Of a stretch of 64,000 bases of DNA, positions 40,976-50,105 are shown in pieces; position 1 is the first letter of the stretch; each line of letters starts with the position of its first letter. The notes under the pieces were generated by a model. It saw only the letters and a list, made by a program, of their open reading frames with translations, was not told where the DNA came from and did not search any database. Source of the DNA: DASWOJ01 sp964250755 (GTDB taxonomy: Bacteria; Pseudomonadota; Alphaproteobacteria; Acetobacterales; Acetobacteraceae); contig CAXUHB010000002.1 in the NCBI GenBank assembly GCA_964250755.1, positions 1-64,000 of the forward strand, in the 5' to 3' direction. A program made the position numbers and the translations under genes.

Positions 40976-41305
40976 TCAAATCCGAGCGGGAGGAGGCGGC
41001 TTGGTGCCTGGAGGCATCGGGAAGTTCAGCGCGGACTTCGGAAGGCCAGTGTCGCTGGGCAGGTCATTGTTCGTGGCGCGACGCCAACGGATCGTCTGCA
41101 CCCAATTTCCTGGCGAGTGGCAGATGCAGACTGGATGAAACTCGCGACGTGCTTCCTCCAGGAACAGGATGGGACCAAGCCATCCGCGCCGCCATTGATG
41201 CCGTCCAGTCAGCGTCCAGTTGTCCGGGATCAGCGAAACCACACCGGCTGTTTCGCTCGTCGGTGGCTTCGGCGGTGGCCGTTCTGGCGCACTCTGGTAA
41301 CTCAC
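40976..41305 (-). CDS. Small phage protein of unknown function
   Basis: A 109-residue protein with a compact basic core (NWTLTGRHQWRRGWLGPILF, then EARREFHPVCIC) between Pro-rich ends. It overlaps the upstream gene by four bases and ends four bases before gp37, so it is clearly part of the operon. No family recognised. Confidence 0.65.
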   Translation of the reverse strand: MSYQSAPERPPPKPPTSETAGVVSLIPDNWTLTGRHQWRRGWLGPILFLEEARREFHPVCICHSPGNWVQTIRWRRATNNDLPSDTGLPKSALNFPMPPGTKPPPPARI

Positions 41306-41802
41306 GGCTTACCTCCCCGGCTATCCGGTCGGAACGCGATGTCCTGCAGGATCGCCTCGCGCATCCGTGCCTCAATGGAAGCCGCCCGGCTGGTCAGCGC
41401 GGGTTCCAGGAACGGGCGCGGGGCCAGCACGCGGCGGGTGCCGGCCCGGCCCCGCTTGTTCCGCGACGCCTTCCCCTTGCCGCCGCCTTGGGCGCCGTGC
41501 GTCAGAAAGAAGGAGTAGAACGCCTTGTCCCGGATGGCAGCGCCCTCGCCGGACTTGAACACCTTGACCGACAGCGACCGGGCCAGCGTGCCGCTGACGC
41601 TCACCGGGGCCTCCCCAGGGGCCGAAGCGCGGTAGCGCCCGCCCGCGCGGTAGTAGAGCCGCCCGTTGCCGGACGCGCGCTTGATGCTCGCCCGCGCCGC
41701 CCGCAGCACCTCCGCCGCGGCGGCGCGGACCACCTTGCGGAGGCGTGCCTTGCCGTTCGTCACGAGGGCGGCGCTGGTCACGCGGACCCGGAGGTCGATC
41801 AT
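41302..41802 (-). CDS. HK97 gp10-like head-tail protein
   Basis: A 166-residue basic protein: MIDLRVRVTSAALVTNGKAR, AGGRYRASAPGEAPVSVSGT, and AFYSFFLTHGAQGGGKGKAS with RPFLEPAL near the end, which is the HK97 gp10 pattern (head-tail joining / tail completion). It lies directly downstream of the homing endonuclease and shares its start codon with that gene's stop. Confidence 0.8.
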   Translation of the reverse strand: MIDLRVRVTSAALVTNGKARLRKVVRAAAAEVLRAARASIKRASGNGRLYYRAGGRYRASAPGEAPVSVSGTLARSLSVKVFKSGEGAAIRDKAFYSFFLTHGAQGGGKGKASRNKRGRAGTRRVLAPRPFLEPALTSRAASIEARMREAILQDIAFRPDSRGGKP

Positions 41803-42590
41803 GCGCGGGCTTCCTTGCGGGCCGCATGATGAGATCGTAGCGAGGCTCTGATCTGCGCTTTCAATTCTTCGGGCCGTCGCCTGACGGCCGCCGCGATCTT
41901 GGCCCGAGTTTCATCGGTCATTGCCCGCTTAGCGATGGACATCTTCAACCTAGAGGCCTCCGTATGGCGTTTGCCACGTTGTGCCTCCGCCATCCTGGCT
42001 TTTGTCTCTTCGGTTCGTGTTTTTCCGCGGTTGGCCGTCGCAGCCTTGCTGCGTGCTGACGCGGTATGGAGGTTTAGATGGGCCGCACGTTCAATCGAAG
42101 CTCTGGCAATCTTGAGCTTCGTATGGTCAGTGAACGTCCGTCCTTTTAACGCCGCGATGACTTTCGCCTTCCATTCGGGCCGAAGCGGCTTGCCCTTGCG
42201 GGCATCCGACATGCTCTGGCGCTGTTCGGGCGATAGCAGCCTACCCCTGCGCCGAGCCGAAATCTTGGCCCGAGTTTCAGCACTCTTGATCGTTCCCCAG
42301 GAACCCTCGCCACCAAGCGTCATGTTGTAGCCGCCTACTGACAAGTGCGACCGCATCTTGCTTATGAGCTTGCGTTCAATGTCTTGCGCTTCGGGCAAGG
42401 TGTCAGCCTCGCAGAGCGTCACGACTTCAAACGTGTCCACACCATGCTTCCGAATTGCCGCATGCAGTGCGAAGCGGCTGCCGTTTGCCGCAGCGACGAC
42501 ATGCGCCTGCCAACGGCGTGAGACCGTTCTCTGGGTGATACCGATGTACTGCCTGGCAGTTTTCTTGTTAGTTATGCAGTAAACGAACAT
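41799..42590 (-). CDS. GIY-YIG homing endonuclease with NUMOD3 repeats
   Basis: A 263-residue protein. The N-terminus is a GIY-YIG nuclease (FVYCITNKKTARQYIGITQR; IERKLISKMRSHLSVGGYNM, with the catalytic Glu likely in DIERKLI). From about residue 100 there are several NUMOD3-like basic repeats (SAETRAKISARRRGRLLSPE, HTKLKIARASIERAAH, TEETKARMAEAQRGKRHTEA) that bind DNA. Base composition is less GC-rich than neighbours. It lies between two head-tail genes and looks like a free-standing mobile gene. Confidence 0.93.
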   Translation of the reverse strand: MFVYCITNKKTARQYIGITQRTVSRRWQAHVVAAANGSRFALHAAIRKHGVDTFEVVTLCEADTLPEAQDIERKLISKMRSHLSVGGYNMTLGGEGSWGTIKSAETRAKISARRRGRLLSPEQRQSMSDARKGKPLRPEWKAKVIAALKGRTFTDHTKLKIARASIERAAHLNLHTASARSKAATANRGKTRTEETKARMAEAQRGKRHTEASRLKMSIAKRAMTDETRAKIAAAVRRRPEELKAQIRASLRSHHAARKEARA

Positions 42591-42595
42591 GCCGA

Positions 42596-42964
42596 CTATG
42601 ATCTGCCTTCTTGTTCAACTTCCAGCATCACGTACCGCTTCCGGCCCTGGTCCTCGGCAACCCGGCGGATGCGAAAGGTCTCGCGCCGCACCGTGCCGTT
42701 CGGGCGGAGGCTGTCCCGCACCACGACGTATCGGGTGTCCAGCCAGTCCACCCAGCGCAGCCAGACCCGGTGCGTCACGGGCGTGTCCACGGCAGCCGTC
42801 TCGTAGTAGGTGATGGCCCCGATGGGCACGATGTTCGCGTAGAGCGTCTGCGCCTCGACCAGCGTCTCAAGAATGCCGGTGGTCAGGGGGTGCGGCTGCT
42901 GGTCGCGCCGCCCGATCAGCACCGGCCAGCGGCGCTTGCCGATGGCCCACGGCTCATCAGGCAA
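42596..42964 (-). CDS. Phage head closure protein (head-tail joining)
   Basis: A 122-residue protein with the Phage_H_T_join pattern: TLYANIVPIGAITYYETAAV, THRVWLRWVDWLDTRYVVVR, and FRIRRVAEDQGRKRYVMLEV. It is the SPP1 gp16-like stopper ring that seals the filled head. It lies between the adaptor gene and the homing endonuclease. Confidence 0.88.
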   Translation of the reverse strand: MPDEPWAIGKRRWPVLIGRRDQQPHPLTTGILETLVEAQTLYANIVPIGAITYYETAAVDTPVTHRVWLRWVDWLDTRYVVVRDSLRPNGTVRRETFRIRRVAEDQGRKRYVMLEVEQEGRS

Positions 42965-43589
42965 AGGTCACCAGGCGGTAGGGATAGAGCAGCATCTTTA
43001 CGGCTGCAGGCGCCTCGCCGCAGTCATCGTCGCCGCGATGCTCGTAGAAGAAGCCGAGCAGCAGCTTGATCGCCTGCTGGATCGCCATCGGCACGGCGGC
43101 AGGTGCGTCTCCGTAGCCGGCCGAGTATGTGATGGACAGGTCGCTGCCGGGCGGTTGGCTGATGCCGCGCAGGGTGACGCGGCCAGGCTCGTTGGAAGCA
43201 TCGCCGAAGTAGTCCCGGGCGGGATCAAGCGTCCGCACCACGCCATCACGGCTGCGCTGGCTCACTTCGGTGATGGCCTGCACTGGCGACAGCGGCAGGT
43301 CGATCGGCATTCCCGATGCGGGCCACCAAGTCAGGGGAGCGACAAGGATGATGGGATTGATCGGCATGCCCGAGCCGATGCCGGGCGGCTGCGATGGCGA
43401 CAGCGTGTAGCGCAGCGTCTGCGTGATCAGTGCCCGGTTGAGGTATAGCTCCACCCAGCCCCGCGCTGCCGCCAGGTAGGCCAGCACCTGCGAATCCTCA
43501 CTGTCCAAACGGAGGTGCGCCCTCGCGTCGCTCAAGCTGACCGGCTCTTGCGCCGGCTGCGTGACGACGCGAAGGCTGCAGAACCCCAT
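42957..43589 (-). CDS. Head-tail connector (gp6-like adaptor)
   Basis: A 210-residue protein: VSLSDARAHLRLDSEDSQVL, AYLAAARGWVELYLNRALIT, and AAVPMAIQQAIKLLLGFFYE are the Phage_connect_1/phiE125 gp8 pattern, an adaptor ring under the portal. It overlaps the head-closure gene by eight bases. Confidence 0.9.
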   Translation of the reverse strand: MGFCSLRVVTQPAQEPVSLSDARAHLRLDSEDSQVLAYLAAARGWVELYLNRALITQTLRYTLSPSQPPGIGSGMPINPIILVAPLTWWPASGMPIDLPLSPVQAITEVSQRSRDGVVRTLDPARDYFGDASNEPGRVTLRGISQPPGSDLSITYSAGYGDAPAAVPMAIQQAIKLLLGFFYEHRGDDDCGEAPAAVKMLLYPYRLVTFA

Positions 43590-43592
43590 GGC

Positions 43593-44036
43593 CTAGTCGG
43601 CCGGATCGGCAGGCAAGGTCAGGGTGGAGGGCTGCGCGACGGTCAGGACGGCAGTGGGTGTGACCTTGGCCGCCTCCTCGGGGGCATTGGCCGCCGCTGG
43701 GGCAGACACGCCGCTTGGCCCGGGCAGGGCGTCGGACGCGCTGTCCGCGGGCGGCACGACCATGACACCGTCCGCAGCCCGCGTGATCACCCGATCCTCG
43801 GCGCGCGTCATCGGCTTGTAGCCGGTATCAAGCCCGGCCAGCACAGGATCCACCGCCGACTGCTGCGGCCCGATCACATGGCTGCGGTTCGCCCCTGGGA
43901 CCGGGCTGTCGACCAGATCGCGAAGCCCCGGCGACTGACTCAGACCAGGGGTCGGGGAGCCGCGATCACCACCCACGCCGAAGACTTCTGCAGCAGTCCG
44001 ATAGGCTGGTTCGGCAGGCTTGTTCTGGTCATCCAT
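43593..44036 (-). CDS. Unknown phage protein, head region
   Basis: A 147-residue low-complexity Ala/Pro/Asp protein (MDDQNKPAEPAYRTAAEVFG, ADSASDALPGPSGVSAPAAA). It may be a decoration or head-completion protein. No family seen. Confidence 0.6.
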   Translation of the reverse strand: MDDQNKPAEPAYRTAAEVFGVGGDRGSPTPGLSQSPGLRDLVDSPVPGANRSHVIGPQQSAVDPVLAGLDTGYKPMTRAEDRVITRAADGVMVVPPADSASDALPGPSGVSAPAAANAPEEAAKVTPTAVLTVAQPSTLTLPADPAD

Positions 44037-44045
44037 GGAGGAGCC

Positions 44046-44219
44046 TCACTTCGTGATGGTGTTGGGGATGTCACCCGAGCGCCGGCTTGCGGCATCCTTG
44101 CGACGGTTCAGAACCTCGCGCTTGCGAGCATCCTGGGCGGCGCGTTCCGCTTTGCTCAGCGGGCGCGTCGGAGCCGGCCTTGCCGGCTCAGGCTGCCCGG
44201 CGTTCACGGCGGGGGTCAT
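44046..44219 (-). CDS. Small basic phage protein
   Basis: A 57-residue protein, MTPAVNAGQPEPARPAPTRP then a basic helix LSKAERAAQDARKREVLNRR. It overlaps the upstream gene by about 30 bases. It is probably a minor head protein. Confidence 0.55.
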   Translation of the reverse strand: MTPAVNAGQPEPARPAPTRPLSKAERAAQDARKREVLNRRKDAASRRSGDIPNTITK

Positions 44220-44535
44220 GGACGATGAAGGCCGCGCCGGAGGCTTGCAGCTCTTCAGCTGCGCGCCGCGGAAAGCCAGCCTCCTGGCCGCGCTGGTAGC
44301 CGCAGTTCTGGAACGTGCAGAACCGCGCGAACCGCACCGTCAGATCGTCCGGACCCGGTCCCGTCGTGTCGATCGAGGTCGGCTGAATGACCACGGGTTG
44401 GGGCACGCCGATGGTCCGGGCGGGTGCCGCTGCTGGCGTTGCCGCAAGGGCGGCCGCGACGGCCGCGGCAACGGCGTCGTTGAACTCGGCGGAGCCGACG
44501 ACGACGGACGTCGGCGCGGTGTTGGCTGGGGGCAT
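44188..44535 (-). CDS. Unknown phage head-region protein
   Basis: A 115-residue protein starting MPPANTAPTSVVVGSAEFND with an Ala-rich helix and a C-terminal domain with two Cys (ARFCTFQNCGYQRGQEAGFP) and AAFIVHDPR. The gene follows the capsid terminator. Function unknown. Confidence 0.6.
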   Translation of the reverse strand: MPPANTAPTSVVVGSAEFNDAVAAAVAAALAATPAAAPARTIGVPQPVVIQPTSIDTTGPGPDDLTVRFARFCTFQNCGYQRGQEAGFPRRAAEELQASGAAFIVHDPRRERRAA

Positions 44536-44580
44536 GTTTGATCCCGTCTGGCGAGAGGAGGGGCGACTTGCTGGCCGGAA

Positions 44581-44612
44581 CAACAGGCCCGGTCCTTCGA
44601 CCGGGCCTGTTG
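44581..44612 (-). terminator. Hairpin immediately after the capsid gene
   Basis: A perfect 14-bp stem, CAACAGGCCCGGTC / GACCGGGCCTGTTG, with a CTTC loop, begins two bases past the capsid stop. Phages often place a partial terminator here so that capsid mRNA exceeds that of downstream genes. Confidence 0.8.
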
Positions 44613-44613
44613 G

Positions 44614-46245
44614 TTACGGACGACCGGGCAGCTGGCCGCCAGCGACGTTGGCGGCGATATTTCCCGGATTGTTACTGCCACTTGGCGCCGCAGTGCCCCA
44701 CGTGCTGGGGGCGGCCGACATGTCGCCGGTAAGGGACTGGCTGTAGTAGCTGGTGCCCCCGCTGTAGTTGCTGAACCCGGCAGGCGCCCAGCCAGGCACC
44801 ATGGCGATGGCAAGCGATGCCTGGTGGCGCAGCGCCAGGTCGTGTTCCGAGATAACCCGGAACACGGTCTGGTCCATCTGCACCGCCGAGACCGTCGTGC
44901 CGCCGGTGACGTAGGTTGCCTGGTCGAACACCTCGACCTGGTATTCCAGCGTGTCGGCCACGATCACGTCCGCCATGTCCACCAGGATCAGGTAGGCGCC
45001 GTTGTTCACCGCAGCGCCGGACGCAGCCGTGTTGATGTTGGTCGGAAGCTGCTGGGTGATGCGGTAGGGCCGCCCTTCGAACTTTCCGCCGTTCATCTCG
45101 TCCCGGTAGACGAAGTTGCCGACGCCGTCGCGCAGGGTGCGCAGGAAGCTCTCCGTCACTGCCGACATGATCCAAGCCGGGCGGATCATCTTGCTCATGT
45201 TGTTGCGCAGCACGAGGTTCAACGCGCCGGCAGCACCTACCACCGCGGTCAGGATGGTGGCGTTGTCCGTGGCGCTGAAGGCCGGGATGATGAGCTTGTT
45301 CGCCGAGGAGCACTGGTTGATCAGGCCGATCGGCGTGCCGAGCGAACCGTCGGCCATGATGAAGGCCAGGTCCTCGCGCAGTTTCAGCGCCTGGATCAGG
45401 CTGTTGCGCACCTGCGCCTCGACGTTGGCCGGCACGCGGCGGATCAGGTCGTTCGTGACCGGCACGAGCGCCGTCAGCTTCTTCGCATTCAGCTGCAGGG
45501 CATCGTAGGTCGGCTGGCTGGGCACGATGGCATCCAGCTCGCCTCCATAGCTGGCTGTGGCCTGGCCGGCCTCACGGGGGATCGTCAGGTTGCCGCGCGG
45601 CATGTCCATGAACTCGGGCTCAAGCGAACGGATCACCTCGTCGGCGCGCAGCAGCTCGATGATCTCCGGCACGAAGTCCTGCGGGATCAGCGCGCCACCA
45701 GTGGCCACGCCGGTGGTGTTGAGCGCCTTGGCCACTGCCTTGTCACCGAAGCGGCGCTCGATGAACGTCGCCACGTCTGCCGAGGCCTGTCCGCGGCGGA
45801 GCATCGCCTTGCCGATCAGCCAGCGCGCGACGGCGAAGCCTTTCTCGTTGCGATGAGCCGTCTCGCCATGACCGTGCCCGGTCAGGCGGGGACCACGATT
45901 GTGGCCGAGGCCGCGCTGCACGGTGCTCCCGAAGGATGCGGCGACGGTGTCGCCGGGCTCGTCGACCTGGTCAGGCTCGCGGGCCGCGTCGGCATCGTCG
46001 TCCTGCAGCTGCTCCAGACGGGCCACGCGGGTGTCGAGCGCGTCGCACGTGGCTTCCAGCGCGGTGACCGTCGCCTGCAACCCGTCAAGCTCGGAGATGT
46101 CGGCTTCCGGCAGGTCCTCGCCGGCTGGCAACTCCTCCGCCTTCGTGCGCAGGGCCGCCTTCTTCGTGCGGACAGCCGCCCGGGCCTCCGCCAGCTTGGC
46201 GCGGCTGGCTGCGCGCTCGCGCTTCACTTCATGCAAACGGGCCAT
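44614..46245 (-). CDS. Major capsid protein, HK97 family
   Basis: A 543-residue protein. The first 130 residues form an acidic/basic coiled-coil delta domain (SRAKLAEARAAVRTKKAALR; ISELDGLQATVTALEATCDA) that serves as internal scaffold and is cut off by the protease. From about residue 190 the HK97 fold follows: GVATGGALIPQDFVPEIIEL, EPEFMDMPRGNLTIPREAGQ, and LRTLRDGVGNFVYRDEMNGG. Followed at once by a strong hairpin. Confidence 0.94.
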   Translation of the reverse strand: MARLHEVKRERAASRAKLAEARAAVRTKKAALRTKAEELPAGEDLPEADISELDGLQATVTALEATCDALDTRVARLEQLQDDDADAAREPDQVDEPGDTVAASFGSTVQRGLGHNRGPRLTGHGHGETAHRNEKGFAVARWLIGKAMLRRGQASADVATFIERRFGDKAVAKALNTTGVATGGALIPQDFVPEIIELLRADEVIRSLEPEFMDMPRGNLTIPREAGQATASYGGELDAIVPSQPTYDALQLNAKKLTALVPVTNDLIRRVPANVEAQVRNSLIQALKLREDLAFIMADGSLGTPIGLINQCSSANKLIIPAFSATDNATILTAVVGAAGALNLVLRNNMSKMIRPAWIMSAVTESFLRTLRDGVGNFVYRDEMNGGKFEGRPYRITQQLPTNINTAASGAAVNNGAYLILVDMADVIVADTLEYQVEVFDQATYVTGGTTVSAVQMDQTVFRVISEHDLALRHQASLAIAMVPGWAPAGFSNYSGGTSYYSQSLTGDMSAAPSTWGTAAPSGSNNPGNIAANVAGGQLPGRP

Positions 46246-46298
46246 AGACTTTACTCCTCTGCTGGCCCTGCGGCCGCGGGTGATGCGTGGGACTCGCC

Positions 46299-46991
46299 CT
46301 ACGCAGGGAAACGACGGTCGAACTGGAGGCGGCGCAGGGCCTTGGCCCGGAGCGCCGTGGCCGGCGCGTCAGAGACGACGTCCCGGATTGCCGCCATGGG
46401 ATCGGCCGCACCTTCACGGTGGGCCGGGTCGATCACCGCGTCCGGATTGCATGGCACGGTGACGATGGAGAACTCTGTCAGGTCCTGGCGCTTGAAGTCG
46501 AACCCGGGCAGCCAGTCGTCGGCACCGCGGCTTGGGTCCTCTGTCACGTCGAACTCCAGCGGCCGGAATCCGACAGAGGTCGCCGACAGGAAGCCTTCCT
46601 TGCACATCTGCAAGATCGTCTCGGCCAGCTCACCGAGACCGGACGGCATATCCGCCCGGACGAACTCCACGGTGGCGCACAGGGCGCCGCTCTGCAGGCC
46701 AATATCGACGCACTTGCCGATCGGCAGGTCCCAACTGTTGTGCTGCCACAGCACCACGGGGTTCCGGCGATAGCCGGACAGATCCCAGCCAGCTTGATCC
46801 ACCACGTCCAGCGCGCGGTCCACCGCCGCGGTCGAGATGGTGAAACGGAGCTGGCGCTCTCCGATCACCTCCGGGACGCTGGAGTAATCCTTCAAGACGG
46901 CGAACTCGGACGGACCGCGCTTGATCGTCGCTGCGCTTGGCTTCCGGCCAGCCGCATTCATCCGCTTGAAGCGGTTGACCCCGAACAGCAT
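46299..46991 (-). CDS. HK97-family prohead protease
   Basis: A 230-residue U35 serine protease: QLRFTISTAAVDRALDVVDQ, GWDLSGYRRNPVVLWQHNSW (catalytic His in WQHN), and GFLSATSVGFRPLEF (catalytic Ser). It trims the capsid delta domain during head maturation. It lies between portal and capsid genes. Confidence 0.92.
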   Translation of the reverse strand: MLFGVNRFKRMNAAGRKPSAATIKRGPSEFAVLKDYSSVPEVIGERQLRFTISTAAVDRALDVVDQAGWDLSGYRRNPVVLWQHNSWDLPIGKCVDIGLQSGALCATVEFVRADMPSGLGELAETILQMCKEGFLSATSVGFRPLEFDVTEDPSRGADDWLPGFDFKRQDLTEFSIVTVPCNPDAVIDPAHREGAADPMAAIRDVVSDAPATALRAKALRRLQFDRRFPA

Positions 46992-47010
46992 TCTCTTCTC
47001 CTTGTCCGCG

Positions 47011-48282
47011 TCAGGCGGGCAGCTTGGCTTCCGCAGGAGCTGTGTTCAGCGCCACCCGGTATTCCTGCCCAGCGCCGCCCGGGATCGGCGGCTGCCCCTC
47101 GCGGTCGCGCACGGTGTCCCGGTTGAGCCAGCCGTCGCCGAGCGCGATGTGGTAGGCGTCGTACCGGGTCTTCATGTCGCCCCGGAGCATGCTGTCGAAG
47201 TCCACGCGGATGCGCACGGTGCCGTGCTCCGCTTCCCAGAGCAGCTTGTGCTCGCCCTCTTCCTCCATCTGCCGCGCCATGGGGATCAGGCTGTCGTCGA
47301 TATACTGCTGGTTCTGGTTCTCGATGTTGGTGAAAGTCGCCCGGTCCAGGCTCGCCACCTTGTGCGGCGGCACCCGGAAGAACCGGCAGATTTCCTCAAC
47401 CTGGAACTTGCGGGTTTCCAGGAACTGCGCCTCGTCCGACGTCATGGACAGCTTCTCGAAGGTCATGCCTTCTTCGAGCACCAGCACCTTGTTGGCGTTC
47501 TCGACCCCGCCGTAGCGCGCCTGCCAGCTTTCACGCAGGTTCTTGCGGCTGACATCACTGAGCGCCTCAGGGTGGCGCAGCACGCCGCTGGCCTGGGTGC
47601 CCTGGCGGAAAAGAGTGGCGCCGTGCTGCTGCGTGGCCAGTGAGAGGCCCATCGCCTCGGCTGCGGCAGTGATCGTTGGCAGGCCCAGGAAACCGTCCAG
47701 GCTGACGTTCTTCAGGTGCAGCATGTCGTCCTGGTGGACGGTCAGGGTGCTACCGTTGCCGAAGGCCGGATGCCAGATGTCGTAGTAGATCCACCCCTTC
47801 GGAGACAGCCTCATCGTGCAACGGTCCGGGCTGATTGGGATCAGCGCCGTCGGAGCGCCATCCTGCCCGCGCACCACGAACACGTAGCCGTTGCCCCGCA
47901 GGTGCAGGCAAACCACGATGTAGGCGATGAATGTGAACCAGCTTTGCCAGCGGTTCGGTCGGCGCAGCAGCTTCGCGATCGGATGGCGCAAGTCATGCTG
48001 CCAACCGCCCCCAGGCAACGCCGACTGGACGAGCGCCGGCAGCTTGGCCATGTCCTCGGACAGGCAGCGAAGGCAGCCGAATACCGCGGAGGCCTGCATG
48101 GCCGTAAACGGCGTCACGGCGACGCCGGTGTGACTCGTCAACGGGCTGAATGCCGAGAACAGGGCGGTGCCAGCGATCGTGCTGAGCGGCTGGCCGATCT
48201 GGTACGCGTCCTTTGTGAGCCGCGGTTCGATGCGGGGCAGCGGAGGACGGTCCGCACCCATGATGCGGGACAGGATGCCCAT
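47011..48282 (-). CDS. Portal protein, HK97 family
   Basis: A 423-residue portal: MGILSRIMGADRPPLPRIEP, CLRCLSEDMAKLPALVQSAL, HLRGNGYVFVVRGQDGAPTA, and FFRVPPHKVASLDRATFTNI with QYIDDSLIPMARQMEEE are the Phage_portal signature. It forms the dodecameric ring for DNA entry and exit. It overlaps the terminase stop by one base. Confidence 0.94.
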   Translation of the reverse strand: MGILSRIMGADRPPLPRIEPRLTKDAYQIGQPLSTIAGTALFSAFSPLTSHTGVAVTPFTAMQASAVFGCLRCLSEDMAKLPALVQSALPGGGWQHDLRHPIAKLLRRPNRWQSWFTFIAYIVVCLHLRGNGYVFVVRGQDGAPTALIPISPDRCTMRLSPKGWIYYDIWHPAFGNGSTLTVHQDDMLHLKNVSLDGFLGLPTITAAAEAMGLSLATQQHGATLFRQGTQASGVLRHPEALSDVSRKNLRESWQARYGGVENANKVLVLEEGMTFEKLSMTSDEAQFLETRKFQVEEICRFFRVPPHKVASLDRATFTNIENQNQQYIDDSLIPMARQMEEEGEHKLLWEAEHGTVRIRVDFDSMLRGDMKTRYDAYHIALGDGWLNRDTVRDREGQPPIPGGAGQEYRVALNTAPAEAKLPA

Positions 48283-50105
48283 CAGAGCATCAGCATGCCG
48301 CGGGACTCGTACACGCTGGCAGGCGTTGCATTGGATCCCGTCATCGTCGCCCCCACCGCCATCGCCAGCGCGACCAGGCCGTCAATCCGGCCACGGCTGC
48401 GCTTCTTGTCGAACCACCGGTTGCCTTGTGCGTCCGGCACCAGCGTGGCGTTGCCGGCGCACCACTTGGTCACCGGGTTGGCCTCGATCGTGATCCGGCC
48501 TTCCAGGATCGCGTCTTCCAAGGCTTGCACCGACCGTGGCATCCACAGCTGGCGCTCCGAGAACAGCCCGCGGGCGCCCTGGGCGTGACGGATCATCTTG
48601 AGCCCGCTGCCTGGCCGCTCCTTCGGTCCCTTGTATTCCCAGGTCGCGAAGGCGGTGGCATCGGCGGCTTCGCGGAACGCCTGGAAGTGGGCGGTGTCGA
48701 ACGCCATCGCCTGCACCTTATGGTCGGAGCAGGTTCGGGCGGTCTCGGCGACCACGAACTCGAAGTTGATGGTCCGGCCCGGCGTCAGGCTGAGCCATTT
48801 CTGCTCGGCCCACACCGGATACGGCGCCTTGTCCTGCGCCTCGGCGTCGTAGACGCTTTCCTTCGGCTTCCAGTAGCCGAGGCGGGCGATGAGGTGTCCG
48901 TCAGGCCGACGCCACACCTTGGCCAGGGCCGTCAGGTCGTTGCGCTGCGACGGGTCCATGCCGAGCCAGCACGGCAAGCCCCGCAGCGCCGCCTCATCCA
49001 CAACGCCCAGCGCTCCGTCCCAGCGGTCCTCGTCGATCCAGTAGCTGGATGAGCCGACCGGGATCCCGAAGTAGAGCCGCTTGACCGTCAGCGCCTTGGA
49101 CGGCAGGCCCCGGGCCTTCATCACCTCGCCGCGGACGTTCTCGGCCGGATAGGTGATGCCCAGCGCCGGCAGAGATTTCGGCCAGCACGCCTCGTCGTTC
49201 ATGGGATCGTCGCCCGGGTCGGTTCGGGCGATGAATGCGAACGATGTGCTGTCCTCGCGGACGCCTTTCACCACGTCCTGGTAGTAGTCGGAGTATTCGG
49301 TGCCGACCATCTGGTCCGCCGCCGGGGTGTTGGTGCCCAGCATCATGAGGGGATCGCCGGGCATCTTCACGATGCCGGCGTTCCACAACTCAATGGCCCG
49401 CGCGCTCTTGAACTCGTGGATCTCGTCGGCCAGCACGGCCGTTGGGCGCGGCCCCGAGATCGCGTCGCTGCTCGCGACGGCCTCGAACTTGCCTCCGCTG
49501 GACGGGTGTTCGATCTTCCAACTGATGTCGCCAGTGCCGCGGATCACCACGGCACCGATGCTCTCCAGCGTGTTGCCCCGGTCCCGGCCGGGGATGTCGC
49601 CGCGGCACATCGCCACGCCGTCCTTGAACAGCACGTTCGCCTGGTCCTTGTCGCCAGCGATGGCGTAGATCTCGGGGCGAGCGATGCCGCAGAAGCCCAT
49701 CAGATACAGTCCGATCCCAGCCATCAGCGGCGACTTCGCCTGACCCTTGCCCGTCTCGATCCAGGCCGTGCGGAAGCGGCGCAGGCCGTCCGCGCGCCGC
49801 CATCCGAACAGGCAGCCGACGGTGAACACGTGCCAGGGCAGCAGGGTGAACGGCTCCCCCGCCTTGGCGCCCGCCGTGATGGTCAGCACGGACGGAAAGA
49901 AGTTGATCGCGTGAGCACCCTGTTCGGGCCGCCAGTGCAGGCCGGATCCTGCCTGATCCCGGATGTCCCGCAGGTGGCGCTCCGCCGCCAGGATGGCGAG
50001 GCGGCCGGATACGATGCGGCCGGACATCACGTCCTGGGCGTAGGCCGTCGTCGGGTCGGAGCTTTCCTCCTCCGGGCCAGCTTGATCAGTTCTGCGCTTG
50101 GCCAA
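48282..50105 (-). CDS. terL: Terminase large subunit
   Basis: A 607-residue packaging motor. The ATPase has RTAWIETGKGQAKSPLMAG (Walker A region, about residues 113-131), AVLADEIHEFKSARAIELWN (Walker B with Glu), and MMLGTNTPAADQMVGTEYSD; the nuclease part has CWLGMDPSQRNDLTALAKVW (first metal Asp) and a later AMAFDTAHFQAFREAAD. This class (TerL of HK97/P27-type phages) cleaves at cos. It overlaps the small subunit by 20 bases. Confidence 0.94.
   Translation of the reverse strand: MAKRRTDQAGPEEESSDPTTAYAQDVMSGRIVSGRLAILAAERHLRDIRDQAGSGLHWRPEQGAHAINFFPSVLTITAGAKAGEPFTLLPWHVFTVGCLFGWRRADGLRRFRTAWIETGKGQAKSPLMAGIGLYLMGFCGIARPEIYAIAGDKDQANVLFKDGVAMCRGDIPGRDRGNTLESIGAVVIRGTGDISWKIEHPSSGGKFEAVASSDAISGPRPTAVLADEIHEFKSARAIELWNAGIVKMPGDPLMMLGTNTPAADQMVGTEYSDYYQDVVKGVREDSTSFAFIARTDPGDDPMNDEACWPKSLPALGITYPAENVRGEVMKARGLPSKALTVKRLYFGIPVGSSSYWIDEDRWDGALGVVDEAALRGLPCWLGMDPSQRNDLTALAKVWRRPDGHLIARLGYWKPKESVYDAEAQDKAPYPVWAEQKWLSLTPGRTINFEFVVAETARTCSDHKVQAMAFDTAHFQAFREAADATAFATWEYKGPKERPGSGLKMIRHAQGARGLFSERQLWMPRSVQALEDAILEGRITIEANPVTKWCAGNATLVPDAQGNRWFDKKRSRGRIDGLVALAMAVGATMTGSNATPASVYESRGMLML

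Noticed and set aside
44824..46773. 649-codon plus-strand frame opposite the capsid gene
   Set aside because: Clear HK97 capsid and protease on the minus strand; the plus frame has antisense composition.
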